A stretch of 56,261 nt of DNA from Sinomicrobium pectinilyticum (GCF_003725735.1 NZ_RJTM01000091.1:1-56261); one strand, 5' to 3'; shown: positions 7,289 through 16,767, counted from the stretch's first letter. A program made the numbers and translations. Notes: generated by a model from the sequence alone, not told the origin.

Positions 7289-8182
7289 CTATTGATCTTC
7301 TTTTCTTATCATATGTCTTTCCCTGGCCAGGAGTGTGTTTTTCAGGAGCATTGCTATGGTCATCGGTCCCACGCCGCCGGGTACCGGGGTAATATAGCTT
7401 GCTTTTTTACTTACATTTTCAAAATCGACATCCCCTACAATACGATATCCCCTCGCAGCCGATTCATCCGGAACCCGGGTTATGCCCACATCGATAATAA
7501 CGGCATCGTCTTTTACCATTTCTGCTTTCAGGTAGTTGGGCTGCCCCAGTGCGGTAATAATAATATCGGCCTGTGAAGTGATCTGGGTGATATTCTTGGT
7601 ATGGCTGTGCGTAAGGGTCACCGTGGAATTTCCCGGGAATCCTCTTCTTCCCATCAGGATGCTCATAGGCCTCCCCACGATATGGCTCCGTCCTATAACT
7701 ACGGTGTGCTTTCCTTTGGTCTCTACATTATAACGTTCCAGCAGTTCCAGTATACCAAAAGGCGTTGCGGGAATGAACGTGGTCATATCCAGCGCCATTT
7801 TACCGAAGTTTACGGGGTGAAACCCGTCTACGTCCTTATCGGGGTCCACGGCCATCAGTACCTTTTGGGTATCTATCTGCTTTGGCAGTGGTAATTGTAC
7901 GATAAAACCGTCTATATCGTCATCTTCATTGAGGTCCTTGATCTTCTTCAGCAACTCCACCTCACTGATGGTACTGGGCAGTTTAACAAGAGTGGACTCA
8001 AAACCAACCCTTTCGCAGGCTTTTACCTTACTTCCCACATAGGTCAGGCTGGCCCCGTCATTTCCTACCAGTACGGCTGCAAGATGCGGTACCTTCTCCC
8101 CTTTTTTCTTCATTTCCGCTACTTCTGCGGCTATTTCATCCTTAATTTGATTGGAAATTTTCTTCCCGTCGAGTAATTCCAT
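7289..8182 (-). CDS. folD: Methylenetetrahydrofolate dehydrogenase/cyclohydrolase
   Basis: The bifunctional cytoplasmic enzyme interconverts 5,10-methylene-THF, 5,10-methenyl-THF and 10-formyl-THF using NADP, feeding purine and formyl-Met synthesis. The 297-residue product starts at MELLDGKK (8182); an open extension upstream is not conserved-looking. The catalytic Y48xxxK52 (YVGSK), QLPLPKQI, the nucleotide-binding GRSHIVGRP at 164-172 and PVPGGVGPMT near 267-276 are all present. It follows ffh by about 100 bp on the same strand, a gap that contains a CTCCCC/GGGGAG hairpin at 8258-8272. Confidence 0.97.
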   Translation of the reverse strand: MELLDGKKISNQIKDEIAAEVAEMKKKGEKVPHLAAVLVGNDGASLTYVGSKVKACERVGFESTLVKLPSTISEVELLKKIKDLNEDDDIDGFIVQLPLPKQIDTQKVLMAVDPDKDVDGFHPVNFGKMALDMTTFIPATPFGILELLERYNVETKGKHTVVIGRSHIVGRPMSILMGRRGFPGNSTVTLTHSHTKNITQITSQADIIITALGQPNYLKAEMVKDDAVIIDVGITRVPDESAARGYRIVGDVDFENVSKKASYITPVPGGVGPMTIAMLLKNTLLARERHMIRKEDQ

Positions 8183-8284
8183 GTTGTGGTTTGTATAGTT
8201 CCTGGTTTGTAGTTTATTGGTTTTGACGCCGGGGAATATTCCCTTTGCCTGCGGCACCTCCCCGAAGGGGAGAGTATAATTTTT

Positions 8285-9622
8285 TTAACGCATTCCCTTC
8301 ATTCCGCTCATCATCTGCATCATTTTACGGCCGCTGCCTCCCTGCATCATTTTCATCATCTTGCTCATCTGGTTGAACTGCTTCAACAACTGGTTAACTT
8401 CCTGCACGGATGTCCCGGAACCTTTGGCTATTCTCTTTTTACGGGAAGCGTTCAGCATGGAAGGAGTGGAGCGCTCTCCCGGGGTCATGGAATGGATAAT
8501 GGCTTCTATATGTTTAAATGCGTCATCGTCTATGTCCACATCTTTAAGTGCCTTACCAGCTCCGGGTATCATGCCCATAAGGTCTTTCATGCTACCCATC
8601 TTTTTGATCTGCTGTATCTGCGAAAGGAAATCATCAAAACCAAACTGGTTCTTGGCTATCTTTTTCTGTAATTTTCTCGCTTCTTCTTCATCGTACTGTT
8701 CCTGCGCCCGTTCCACAAGTGAAACCACATCCCCCATCCCGAGGATACGGTCGGCCATACGCGAAGGGTAGAAGACATCGATGGCATCCATTTTTTCTCC
8801 CGTACCTATAAACTTGATAGGTTTGTTCACTACGGATTTTATGGAAATCGCCGCCCCTCCACGGGTATCCCCGTCGAGTTTGGTAAGGATTACCCCGTCA
8901 AAATCCAGGCGGTCGTTAAATGCCTTGGCGGTATTCACCGCGTCCTGCCCGGTCATGGCATCTACCACAAACAGGGTTTCCTCGGGCGTAACGGCCTTGT
9001 GAATATCGGATATTTCCGCCATCATCTCTTCATCCACCGCAAGACGACCGGCCGTGTCGACGATCACCACATTATGTCCGTTGGCTCTGGCGTGTTGGAT
9101 ACCCGCTTTGGCAATGGCCACAGGATCGTTATTATCCCGGTCGGAATAGACTTCTACCCCTATTTGTTCTCCAACCACATGCAACTGGTCTATCGCCGCG
9201 GGGCGATATACGTCACAGGCTACCAGAAGAGGTTTCTTTGTCTTTTTATTCTTGAGGTAATTGGCAAGTTTTCCGGAAAAGGTTGTTTTACCGGACCCCT
9301 GGAGTCCCGACATGAGGATCACGGAAGGATTTCCGGAGAGGTTTATCCCTTCGGCATCCCCGCCCATTAGCTCGGTGAGCTCGTCTTTGACGAGTTTTAC
9401 CATAAGCTGCCCGGGCTGTAAGGTGGTCAATACATTCTGCCCGAGAGCCTTTTCCTTCACACTATTGGTAAAATCCTTGGCTATCTTGAAATTAACGTCG
9501 GCATCGAGAAGTGCTCTTCTCACCTCCTTCAGGGTCTCCGCTACATTGATCTCCGTAATCTGCCCGTGTCCTTTAAGGACGTGAAGGGCTTTATCCAGCT
9601 TTTCACTTAAATTGTCAAACAT
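8285..9622 (-). CDS. ffh: Signal recognition particle GTPase Ffh
   Basis: This 445-residue protein is the SRP54 homologue that binds signal sequences and 4.5S RNA and docks with FtsY. The N domain covers about 1-90. The GTPase carries GLQGSGKTT at 106-114, DTAGR at 189-193 and TKLDGD around 247. The methionine-rich M domain runs from about 325 to the end, finishing with a Met-dense tail (MSKMMKMMQG, MMQMMSG). All hallmarks are intact and the length is normal. A TTG-N17-TAAATTTG promoter lies upstream at 9674-9701. Confidence 0.98.
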   Translation of the reverse strand: MFDNLSEKLDKALHVLKGHGQITEINVAETLKEVRRALLDADVNFKIAKDFTNSVKEKALGQNVLTTLQPGQLMVKLVKDELTELMGGDAEGINLSGNPSVILMSGLQGSGKTTFSGKLANYLKNKKTKKPLLVACDVYRPAAIDQLHVVGEQIGVEVYSDRDNNDPVAIAKAGIQHARANGHNVVIVDTAGRLAVDEEMMAEISDIHKAVTPEETLFVVDAMTGQDAVNTAKAFNDRLDFDGVILTKLDGDTRGGAAISIKSVVNKPIKFIGTGEKMDAIDVFYPSRMADRILGMGDVVSLVERAQEQYDEEEARKLQKKIAKNQFGFDDFLSQIQQIKKMGSMKDLMGMIPGAGKALKDVDIDDDAFKHIEAIIHSMTPGERSTPSMLNASRKKRIAKGSGTSVQEVNQLLKQFNQMSKMMKMMQGGSGRKMMQMMSGMKGMR

Positions 9623-9673
9623 AATTACCTGCTTCTTTTTTTACAAGACTACCACTTCGTTTCGCGGCAGGTG

Positions 9674-9701
9674 CAAATTTAAGAATTTGTACCGAAGACA
9701 A
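9674..9701 (-). promoter_or_regulatory. Promoter of ffh
   Basis: On the minus strand, TTG (9699-9701) and TAAATTTG (9674-9681) are spaced by 17 bp, within the range of Bacteroidota housekeeping promoters. The start codon lies 52 bp downstream of the -7 box. Confidence 0.5.
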
Positions 9702-9869
9702 CCAGGCTGAAGCCCTAATTTTAAACATTTTCCATTCACAGCCTGACAGGAAACCGGAAAGTTCAGGTCATTTTAACAAAAAATTTTCTTTTTCATAAAT
9801 CTGCCGATACGGTCCGGGTGCTTTCAAAATAGTAACTTACCCTTCTTATAAACCACAAATCAAAAACTT

Positions 9870-11159
9870 ATGAAAAAACCTGACCTGCTTTTGCTAACCG
9901 GAAAGATCCCGGTTTTATTGTTCTTGTGCACCCTGCTGGCCTGTAGTAATCCCGAAACGGAAGATCTAGCCCTCCCCGGAACAGAGGCCATGACCTATGC
10001 TTCCGGAAGCTCCGCCCTCGCCAAACGCTGGGCTCCTGTGCATTACATGGACGTCGATGCTACCGGCACATATTCCGAAGGCGGCAAATCCGATTACATT
10101 ACCGCAATAGATTACGACGGCGACTGGAATGCGGAAAACAACTGGGAAAACCTGCCCGCCTATGGCAATGCCCTGTATGCTCACTGCTATTATTCTGTAG
10201 TGGAAACCACTACCCACTGGTTTATCATCTACGCCTTTTTTCATCCCAGGGACTGGACGGACATTTTTTTCCTTTACGAACTCGACCAGCATGAAAATGA
10301 CCTGGAAGGGGTAATGATGATCGTACAAAAAGACGGCTCCGCTTACGGTTCCCTGCAGGGCGCCGTTACTGTAAGCCATTCGGATTTCTATTCCTACACC
10401 ACAGCCGGCAGTCCCTTATACAGCGGACCGGAAAGTGTGGACGGTGTATTACAGACAGTGGAATACCAGGGAGAACAACACCCGGTGACCGCCCAGGAGG
10501 CCAAAGGTCACGGCCTGAAGGCCTGGCCCCAGTACGACATAAATGGCGACGGTGTCATCTACTATCCTTCCATGACCGACAATGCCCAGGCGCCCGCAGA
10601 CAACTATGATACTCATGTGGAATACAAACTGGTAGACATTTTCGAAGCCGGGGGATTATGGGACCAACGGTCAAACACTCAATTGTTCTTCAATGCCGGG
10701 GGCGGTTTTAAAGGAAATAATTTCGGCACGGGAGGAGCAAATGCCCCGTGGGCGTGGAATGACGGGGACGACGGGCTGGTACAGTCGGGCGAAATGGCTA
10801 CGGACCCGGCCAAACTCACGGATAATTATTTCTACGGATTGGGCAACTTTTCACACGTGTATCTCAACAACCCATACAACAATGCTGCCGGAGGGGTTGC
10901 TACATTCTATGAACACTGCAACTATGAAGGCTATGCCGTATCTCTCCCCCCGGGAGATTACACACTTGCCGATTTGCAGTCCCGCGGTATTTCAAACGAT
11001 GAGATCTCCTCTTTAAAACTGGAAAACGGGTATGGGATCATCCTGTACCGGGACAATAACCTGAACGGCGGTTCCCTGGTAAAAACGGCATCCGACGAAT
11101 GTCTCGGAGACGACGGGTTTAATGATGAAGTCAGCTCTGTAAGGATATCGGCAATATAG
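9870..11159 (+). CDS. Lipoprotein with C-terminal beta/gamma-crystallin domain
   Basis: The 429-residue product has a lipoprotein signal with lipobox LLAC (Cys25). The large central part (about 40-330) is rich in aromatic and acidic residues, with a W-F-I-I-Y-A-F-F-H-P-R-D-W-T-D segment followed by DQHENDLEG. This recalls the H-D-W/E-H-D pattern of NPP1- and Vps62-like proteins, but I cannot assign it. The C-terminus (about 341-429) is a beta/gamma-crystallin Greek-key domain, with two calcium-site motifs NDEISS (376-381) and NDEVSS (418-423). It is probably exported to the envelope or surface and calcium-stabilised. No operon partner is visible. Confidence 0.8.
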   Translation: MKKPDLLLLTGKIPVLLFLCTLLACSNPETEDLALPGTEAMTYASGSSALAKRWAPVHYMDVDATGTYSEGGKSDYITAIDYDGDWNAENNWENLPAYGNALYAHCYYSVVETTTHWFIIYAFFHPRDWTDIFFLYELDQHENDLEGVMMIVQKDGSAYGSLQGAVTVSHSDFYSYTTAGSPLYSGPESVDGVLQTVEYQGEQHPVTAQEAKGHGLKAWPQYDINGDGVIYYPSMTDNAQAPADNYDTHVEYKLVDIFEAGGLWDQRSNTQLFFNAGGGFKGNNFGTGGANAPWAWNDGDDGLVQSGEMATDPAKLTDNYFYGLGNFSHVYLNNPYNNAAGGVATFYEHCNYEGYAVSLPPGDYTLADLQSRGISNDEISSLKLENGYGIILYRDNNLNGGSLVKTASDECLGDDGFNDEVSSVRISAI

Positions 11160-11586
11160 AGTACGGAGTGAAAAAGTCGGGAAGTCCCGGCATTCGGAGT
11201 TGTTTTTGTAATGATCTGGTCCCGTTTTGTTCCGGATAAATATTTAAGGTTCAGTACCAACTAAGTACCTGAGCAATCAGGTAACAACTACAACCTATCA
11301 ACTCCAGAACTAACAACTCCCAAAAGACTAGTATAAAAGAGAAAGAGGCCTCACGGCCTCTTTTCTGGCTGCCAGGCACCCCTACCCGACAGCTCAATCC
11401 AAACAACCTAAATTTAACAGTTGATAATTGTATTGGTAAAAAATATAGACAGATTGTTAAACCAAAATATCAACTGTATATCTGTATATCTTCAAGTTCA
11501 TTACTTTAAATGCGGTAACCGCTTTTTGTCCTTTTTTCCGATGCTGACTTCGTTTTTCACATGTCCGCATCCCACCGTTTTGTCAC
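11160..11586. other. Intergenic region without a supported gene
   Basis: This gap between the crystallin lipoprotein and the next minus-strand lipoprotein holds a hairpin terminator at 11341-11364 and A/C-rich text with repeated AACAACT-like words (11281-11325). The ORFs that cross it (for example 11421-11678 +) run into the next gene antisense and have no protein-like features. Confidence 0.5.
11341..11364 (+). terminator. Rho-independent terminator downstream of the crystallin lipoprotein
   Basis: AAAGAGGCC and GGCCTCTTT pair perfectly around a TCAC loop and are followed by TTC. The hairpin sits about 180 bp after the stop codon, which is far, but no other gene intervenes. Confidence 0.6.
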
Positions 11587-12330
11587 TCATCCTCCGTTGG
11601 AATCACAAATATTTTTGCCTTCCTTTACTACGGAGATCATTTCGCTGTTCGTACTTATTTCCACTTCCTCCCCGGTAATGTATTTTGCTACCAAAGGGTA
11701 ATTTATGCTGGTATGCAGATTACCAATCTGGTCAATGAACTTATAAAAGTCCTCATCATCATCTATGGTAACGCTACCATTGGACTGGTTATTAGCGTTG
11801 TATGTCAGCATTTCCAGCGGATACTGAAAACTGACACAGGTAATCCGGTCTTCCGGAGTACGGGTACACATTTCTTTCAGCATGGCAAACTCTTCTGCGG
11901 AGTTCACTCTTATTTCTGTATATCCCTTTGACAATATCGTCACCGGGAATTGCAGTGTTACCGGTATCTCCAACTCCTCCGTTATCCGTTTCACGATGCT
12001 CAGGTCCCCTTCATTGTTTATCATTCGTACCGCCCCGTTCAGGGATACTGCTACGGGAAACTTTACGGTTCCGCAACTATAACCGTCCAGAAAATCATCA
12101 GCGCTTCCGTTATTGGCGGTAGCTCTCTGTATCCATACGGCCATTTCGGAACCGGATGTAATTACCAGGTCCGGATCTTCCCCTATCATCTCACTCACTT
12201 CGCTCTGGCAGGAAAAAAATAAAAAGAACGTTATCCATACTACCCGAAGGCTTCCCGGAAAACCTCTCTCTATTTTCCCGGCGTATTTCGTCATTAAAAC
12301 AGTTGTAATTCCAAATACCCTACCCTTCAT
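11587..12330 (-). CDS. Putative lipoprotein of unknown function
   Basis: From ATG 12330 the product is 247 residues. An N-terminal basic stretch leads to VVWITFFLFFSC, a likely lipobox with Cys near position 41, although the preceding region is longer than usual for a lipoprotein signal. The mature part is acidic, with FPVAVSLNG and a beta-rich middle (ITEELEIPVTLQFPVTIL), and repeated E/D-E-F-x-x-L/F segments. I do not recognise the family. An upstream ATG (12396) would add 22 basic residues and is not preferred. It is monocistronic, divergent from the ECF sigma gene. Confidence 0.65.
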   Translation of the reverse strand: MKGRVFGITTVLMTKYAGKIERGFPGSLRVVWITFFLFFSCQSEVSEMIGEDPDLVITSGSEMAVWIQRATANNGSADDFLDGYSCGTVKFPVAVSLNGAVRMINNEGDLSIVKRITEELEIPVTLQFPVTILSKGYTEIRVNSAEEFAMLKEMCTRTPEDRITCVSFQYPLEMLTYNANNQSNGSVTIDDDEDFYKFIDQIGNLHTSINYPLVAKYITGEEVEISTNSEMISVVKEGKNICDSNGG

Positions 12331-12548
12331 TTTAATTTTTTTGATTTTTTCCTGAAAAATATCCCTGCGGACATTTGCAGGATACAGATTTAACATTCGT
12401 TATCACCCTATGTGACTGCAATGTACACAGACGGTTTACAGTATACAAGTCCCCGTAGAAGAATAAAAATAAATATTGCTTTTTCCGAATACCTGCATTT
12501 TTCTCAGGTTTAATGTATATCGGGCTTCCCTTCTATTTTCAAAATAAA

Positions 12549-12556
12549 TATCTTTG
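12549..12556 (+). promoter_or_regulatory. -7 box (TATCTTTG) of the ECF sigma/FecR operon
   Basis: TATCTTTG matches TAnnTTTG and lies 22 bp before the ATG at 12579. No clear TTG is found 19 bp upstream, so only the -7 element is supported. Confidence 0.45.
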
Positions 12557-12578
12557 TTGCTAGACAGATGTTAGATCT

Positions 12579-13091
12579 ATGTTACGACAAGACAGCCCGG
12601 TATGCTCGGAAAAGACATATACCTCTCTTTATAATACCTATGCGGAAACGCTGAACAACTTTATTTATTACAAATGCGGGGACAGCAAGGAGGCAGAGGA
12701 CATTGTACAGGAATCCTTTGTCAGACTCTGGAAAAACTGTAGCAAGGTACCCTTTGAAAAAGCCAGATCCTTTTTATTTACGGTAGCCAACAATTTGTTT
12801 CTGAATATCGTGGCCCATAAAAAGGTCGTACTCCATTATGCCAAGGAAAAAACCGGTGATGTAGACAGTGAAAGCCCACAGTTTGTCCTGGAAGAAAAGG
12901 AATATATGGATAAACTGCAGACGGCCATTGCCAATCTCAGCGATGCACAGCGAACGGCCTTCCTTCTGAACCGGATAGACGGTATGAAATATGCTGAAAT
13001 AGCGGATTCTCTCGGCATATCGGTAAAGGCTGTGGAAAAAAGGATCCACAAGGCCCTGATAAGCCTCAGGAGTGAAATAGAGGGGTTTTAG
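12579..13091 (+). CDS. FecI-type ECF RNA polymerase sigma factor
   Basis: This is a 170-residue ECF sigma factor with region 2 (YKCGDSKEAEDIVQESFVRLWKN, then ARSFLFTVANNLFLN) and region 4 (LSDAQRTAFLLNRIDGMKYAEIADSLGISVKAVEKRIHKALISLR). It is followed by a FecR anti-sigma gene and a TonB receptor gene. This order indicates a cell-surface signalling system, in which ligand binding by the receptor releases the sigma factor through FecR. A hairpin lies in the 128-bp gap to fecR. Confidence 0.93.
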   Translation: MLRQDSPVCSEKTYTSLYNTYAETLNNFIYYKCGDSKEAEDIVQESFVRLWKNCSKVPFEKARSFLFTVANNLFLNIVAHKKVVLHYAKEKTGDVDSESPQFVLEEKEYMDKLQTAIANLSDAQRTAFLLNRIDGMKYAEIADSLGISVKAVEKRIHKALISLRSEIEGF

Positions 13092-13123
13092 ACGAAATGT
13101 CCCTGATGATGAAACAACAGAAA

Positions 13124-13150
13124 CCGGAAGGTCCTTACACCTCCTTCCGG
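13124..13150 (+). other. Hairpin between the sigma and FecR genes
   Basis: CCGGAAGG (13124-13131) and CCTTCCGG (13143-13150) form a perfect 8-bp stem with an 11-base loop. No T-run follows, so it could attenuate or protect the transcript rather than end it. Confidence 0.45.
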
Positions 13151-13219
13151 GTTGATAATAACAAACCTGAAAAGGTAGGGTTTTTGCCCTTCAAACTGTT
13201 AAATGATTAAATACCAGAA

Positions 13220-14134
13220 ATGAAGAACGATATCTTGTTAGCAAAATGGTTGAGCGGTGAGATTTCTGAAGAAGAACTGGAAACCCTGAAAAAATCCGGG
13301 GATTTGGCTGCTTACGAGAAGATCGCCACATATGCGAGTAAGTTAAAGGCCCCGCCCTTTGACAAGGATGCCGTTTTGCAAAAAATACAACAGGGCAGAC
13401 AACACGCTTCTTCCGGGGTACGGCAAATCCGTCCGTGGAAACGTTTTGCCCGGGTAGCTGCCGTAATAAGCGTTGTTCTGGTCTCCTATATCTTCCTCCT
13501 TGGGGAGGACACTGTGATCTCCACCGCCAATGCGGAAAAGACGGACCTGGTACTTCCGGATGAATCCCTGGTAATATTGAATGCCGGCTCCGTGCTGACG
13601 TACAACCGTAAAAAATGGGATGAAAGAAGAGAAGTACTACTGGAGGGAGAAGGCTTTTTTAAGGTGGTTAACGGTAGCACTTTCGATGTAAAGACTTATG
13701 CCGGAACGGTTTCTGTTCTGGGAACGGAATTCAATGTGAAAAACCGGGAAGACTATTTTGAGGTAAACTGCTATAAAGGGGCCGTCAGGATCATCCACCG
13801 GAAAGACACCCTAAAACTCCTGCCCGGCGGGACCTTCAGGGCCCTCGGAGGGAAAAAGGCGGAAACAAAAAATACCCCGGACACCGAACCTTCGTGGTTG
13901 CGTGACGAAAGTTCTTTTAAAAGCGTTCCTTACCCATTGGTTTTGAAGGAATTCGAAAGACAATATAACGTTCGTGTTCATCTACGGGCAGAAACGAACC
14001 TCGATTTTACCGGAAGTTTTAGTAATAAGGATATAGAAACCGCCTTAAAAAGTATTACCTTGCCATTCCGTCTAAAGTATAAGTTCACGGATGGCAAAAA
14101 GGACGAGATCACTATATACACCGATAAAGATTAG
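13220..14134 (+). CDS. FecR-family anti-sigma factor
   Basis: The 304-residue protein has a cytoplasmic N-terminal part (LAKWLSGEISEEELETLKKSGD) of the kind that contacts the sigma factor. A single membrane segment lies at about 77-93 (VAAVISVVLVSYIFLLG). The periplasmic FecR domain follows (ADKTDLVLPDESLVILNAGSVLTYN-like opening, GEGFFKVVNGSTFDVKT, VLGTEFNVKNRED), and then a DUF4974-type C-terminal domain (VPYPLVLKEFERQYNVRVH). It should receive the signal from the STN domain of the receptor encoded immediately downstream. The receptor gene starts 44 bases before its stop. Confidence 0.93.
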   Translation: MKNDILLAKWLSGEISEEELETLKKSGDLAAYEKIATYASKLKAPPFDKDAVLQKIQQGRQHASSGVRQIRPWKRFARVAAVISVVLVSYIFLLGEDTVISTANAEKTDLVLPDESLVILNAGSVLTYNRKKWDERREVLLEGEGFFKVVNGSTFDVKTYAGTVSVLGTEFNVKNREDYFEVNCYKGAVRIIHRKDTLKLLPGGTFRALGGKKAETKNTPDTEPSWLRDESSFKSVPYPLVLKEFERQYNVRVHLRAETNLDFTGSFSNKDIETALKSITLPFRLKYKFTDGKKDEITIYTDKD

Positions 14135-16658
14135 ATTGGCAGGGGTTTTATTATCCCTATTTTTCCTTTGTTTTTCTCCTGGTCTTTCTGCCCAGGACAA
14201 GGAATCTCTTGCCCGTGTTTTACCCGCACTGGAAAACCATTTTCATATAAAGTTTTCTTATGCGGACGAAGATATCGCCCCGTACAGGATAGATCCTCCC
14301 GACCTGGAAAAACAGCTTCCGGAGATCCTCTCGGAGATAGAGGTCCAAACTTCACTGAACTTCAAAAAACTGGACAACCGGTACTATACCATTACCCGGA
14401 AAACAACAGACATCTGTATCACGGTAAAAGATGCTCTCAGCGGCGATCCGGTTATAGGTGCTACAGTAGAGGTTACGGGTAGTAACCGTTTTGCCGTGAC
14501 CGATACCCTGGGGGATTTCCGTTTGGCCGGTATTTCGGGGAATGCGGAGCTCCTTATCCGGTCTATGGGATACGGGACTACGAACATCCGTGCAGCGGAA
14601 TGGACAGCCTCCCCCTGTAAGCCCCTGTTGCTCCGGCCCGAATACCAGGAACTGGAAGAAGTTGTGGTTAAACAGTACCTTACAACAGGGCTTCAAAAGA
14701 AAATGGACGGGAGCGTAGGGATAAGCACCGAAAGTTTCGGTATACTTCCCGGGTTGGCAGAACCGGATATACTCCATACCATACAGGCCCTTCCGGGGGT
14801 AAAAAGCGTCAACGAAACCGTGTCTAATATTAATATACGCGGCGGCTCCCACGACCAGAACCTCATCCTTTGGGACGGTATAAAAATGTACCAGTCCGGC
14901 CACTTCTTCGGGTTGATTTCCGCTTTCAACCCTTATCTCACCCGGAACGTATCGGTAATCAAGAACGGGGCAAGTGCCCTTTACGGCGACGGCGTAAGCG
15001 GTACCATAGACATGCGGTCTGCCGACGAGATCGATAATGCCTTTACCGGCGGGGCAGGGTTTAACCTCATCGGGGCAGACGCTTTTGCACGCATACCCCT
15101 GGACAAAAAGCTGGCCGTACATATTTCCGCCAGGCGTTCCGTTACCGATTTTGTTTCCACCCCTACATACAACTCCTATTTCGACCGTGTTTTCCAGGAT
15201 TCCAAAATAACCGACATAGATAACCAGGAAGTCTCCGAAGACATCCGGAGAAATGAAAATTTCTTCTTTTACGACGCCAGCCTGAAAATCCTCTACGACC
15301 CACATGAAAAGCACAAGGTACGGGCAAATGCCATTATATTCAAAAACAGCCTGTTGTACGATGAAAGTACGGCTTCTACATCCGAATCCAAACAGAGTAC
15401 ACTGGACCAGCAGAACCTCGCTTTCGGGGCCAGCGTGGAAAGCGAATGGTCTGCCAGGTTCACCTCTTCCGTAAATGCCTATTACACCAAATACAACCTC
15501 GATGCCATAAATTACACCCTTTTTACGGACCAGCGGCTCATATTGAACAACGAGGTACTGGAAAGCGGCGTAAGGCTGCATACCAATTATAAGATAACCA
15601 ACACCATAAACCTGCTGAACGGGTACCAGTTTTACGAAGTGGGTATTACCAATACGGACGATATCAATACCCCGAGATTTCGGGTAAAAGAAAAGGATGT
15701 CATAAAAAACCACGCTTTTTTCTCGGAAGTCAGCTATCAGTCACCACAGAAAAAGACATATATCAGAGGCGGGCTCCGGGTCAACTACATCGGGAAATTT
15801 GAAAAATACATCTACGAACCCCGGCTGAACATACGCCAAAAACTCAACCGCCGGTTTGCCCTGGAACTACAGGGAGAAATGAGGAGCCAGGTCACGAACC
15901 AGGTCATCGACCTGCAACGCGATTTTCTGGGGGTAGAGAAAAGACGGTGGATATTGTCCAATAATGACGATCTCCCGGTAACCAGGAGCAAACAGGCCTC
16001 TGTCGGGATCAATTACAACAGAAGTAGTTTTTATACGGGCTTGGAAGTTTTTTACAAAACGGTAGACGGTATTACCACATCCGGACAAGAGTTCCAGAAT
16101 GAAGGACAATACCTGAGAACAGCAGGAAGCTATACGACCAAAGGCCTGGAATTCCTCATCAACAAAAAGACGGAGAGATACAGTACATGGCTGAGTTATA
16201 CCTATTCCGTGAACGACTACGAGTTTGAGGCCCTCGATCCGGCCTCTTTTCCGAATAACCTCGACATCCGCCATTCCGTTTCCTTTGCCGGCACCTATAT
16301 TATAAACAAGCTGAAACTGGCCCTCGGACTCAACTGGCACTCCGGCCGGCCTTTTACCATGCCGCAGGAAGGCTATGAGGTCATAGAAAGACAAACGGGC
16401 AATACCATTAACTACAACAGTTCCAATAGCGACAGGCTTCCCGAATTCCTGCGTGCCGACCTGTCCTCCACCTATAATTTCTCCATAAGCGAAAAAGTGA
16501 ATGCCACCGTAGGTATAGCCATATTGAACGTATTCAACAAAAAGAACACCCTGGATATCTATTACCGGCTGGAAGATGACCAGAGTACGGATATACAACG
16601 GGTGGAAAACCTTTCACTGGGTATAACCCCTAATATGACCTTCCGCGTTTTCTTTTAA
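14091..16658 (+). CDS. TonB-dependent receptor with STN signalling domain
   Basis: The 855-residue outer-membrane receptor has a signal peptide of about 34 residues (ending GLSA-Q). An STN/secretin-like domain follows at about 38-105 (LENHFHIKFSYADEDIAPYRI). Then come a carboxypeptidase-regulatory-like beta domain (about 107-185), the plug (PGLAEPDILHTIQALPGVKSVNE, NIRGG) and a 22-strand barrel ending in an aromatic residue (FRVFF). It signals to the adjacent FecR and imports a ligand with TonB. No SusD partner follows. Haem-uptake genes come next on the other strand, so an iron compound is a plausible ligand (inference). The start overlaps fecR by 44 bases. Confidence 0.9.
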   Translation: MAKRTRSLYTPIKIRLAGVLLSLFFLCFSPGLSAQDKESLARVLPALENHFHIKFSYADEDIAPYRIDPPDLEKQLPEILSEIEVQTSLNFKKLDNRYYTITRKTTDICITVKDALSGDPVIGATVEVTGSNRFAVTDTLGDFRLAGISGNAELLIRSMGYGTTNIRAAEWTASPCKPLLLRPEYQELEEVVVKQYLTTGLQKKMDGSVGISTESFGILPGLAEPDILHTIQALPGVKSVNETVSNINIRGGSHDQNLILWDGIKMYQSGHFFGLISAFNPYLTRNVSVIKNGASALYGDGVSGTIDMRSADEIDNAFTGGAGFNLIGADAFARIPLDKKLAVHISARRSVTDFVSTPTYNSYFDRVFQDSKITDIDNQEVSEDIRRNENFFFYDASLKILYDPHEKHKVRANAIIFKNSLLYDESTASTSESKQSTLDQQNLAFGASVESEWSARFTSSVNAYYTKYNLDAINYTLFTDQRLILNNEVLESGVRLHTNYKITNTINLLNGYQFYEVGITNTDDINTPRFRVKEKDVIKNHAFFSEVSYQSPQKKTYIRGGLRVNYIGKFEKYIYEPRLNIRQKLNRRFALELQGEMRSQVTNQVIDLQRDFLGVEKRRWILSNNDDLPVTRSKQASVGINYNRSSFYTGLEVFYKTVDGITTSGQEFQNEGQYLRTAGSYTTKGLEFLINKKTERYSTWLSYTYSVNDYEFEALDPASFPNNLDIRHSVSFAGTYIINKLKLALGLNWHSGRPFTMPQEGYEVIERQTGNTINYNSSNSDRLPEFLRADLSSTYNFSISEKVNATVGIAILNVFNKKNTLDIYYRLEDDQSTDIQRVENLSLGITPNMTFRVFF

Positions 16659-16675
16659 GGAATTCCCTGAATACA

Positions 16676-16706
16676 AAACCCCGGCAACGCACAATTACCG
16701 GGGTTT
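16676..16706. terminator. Bidirectional terminator between convergent genes
   Basis: AAACCCCGG (16676-16684) and CCGGGGTTT (16698-16706) form a 9-bp stem with a 13-base loop, between the TonB receptor stop and the HmuY stop. A-rich and T-rich flanks suit both directions weakly. Confidence 0.65.
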
Positions 16707-16767
16707 CTGCAACTAAAAATAAAAAACTTAAAAACTAACTAACTTCAAAATAATTGATATGAAAACA

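Noticed and set aside
11421-11678. 85-residue plus-strand frame
   Set aside because: It overlaps the minus-strand lipoprotein gene and lacks a promoter and any family pattern.
14352-15713. 453-residue minus-strand open frame
   Set aside because: It lies fully antisense to the TonB receptor gene, whose domains are clear. Long antisense frames are expected from its codon bias.
15867-16598. 243-residue minus-strand open frame
   Set aside because: It is antisense to the C-terminal barrel of the TonB receptor and has no protein-like motif.
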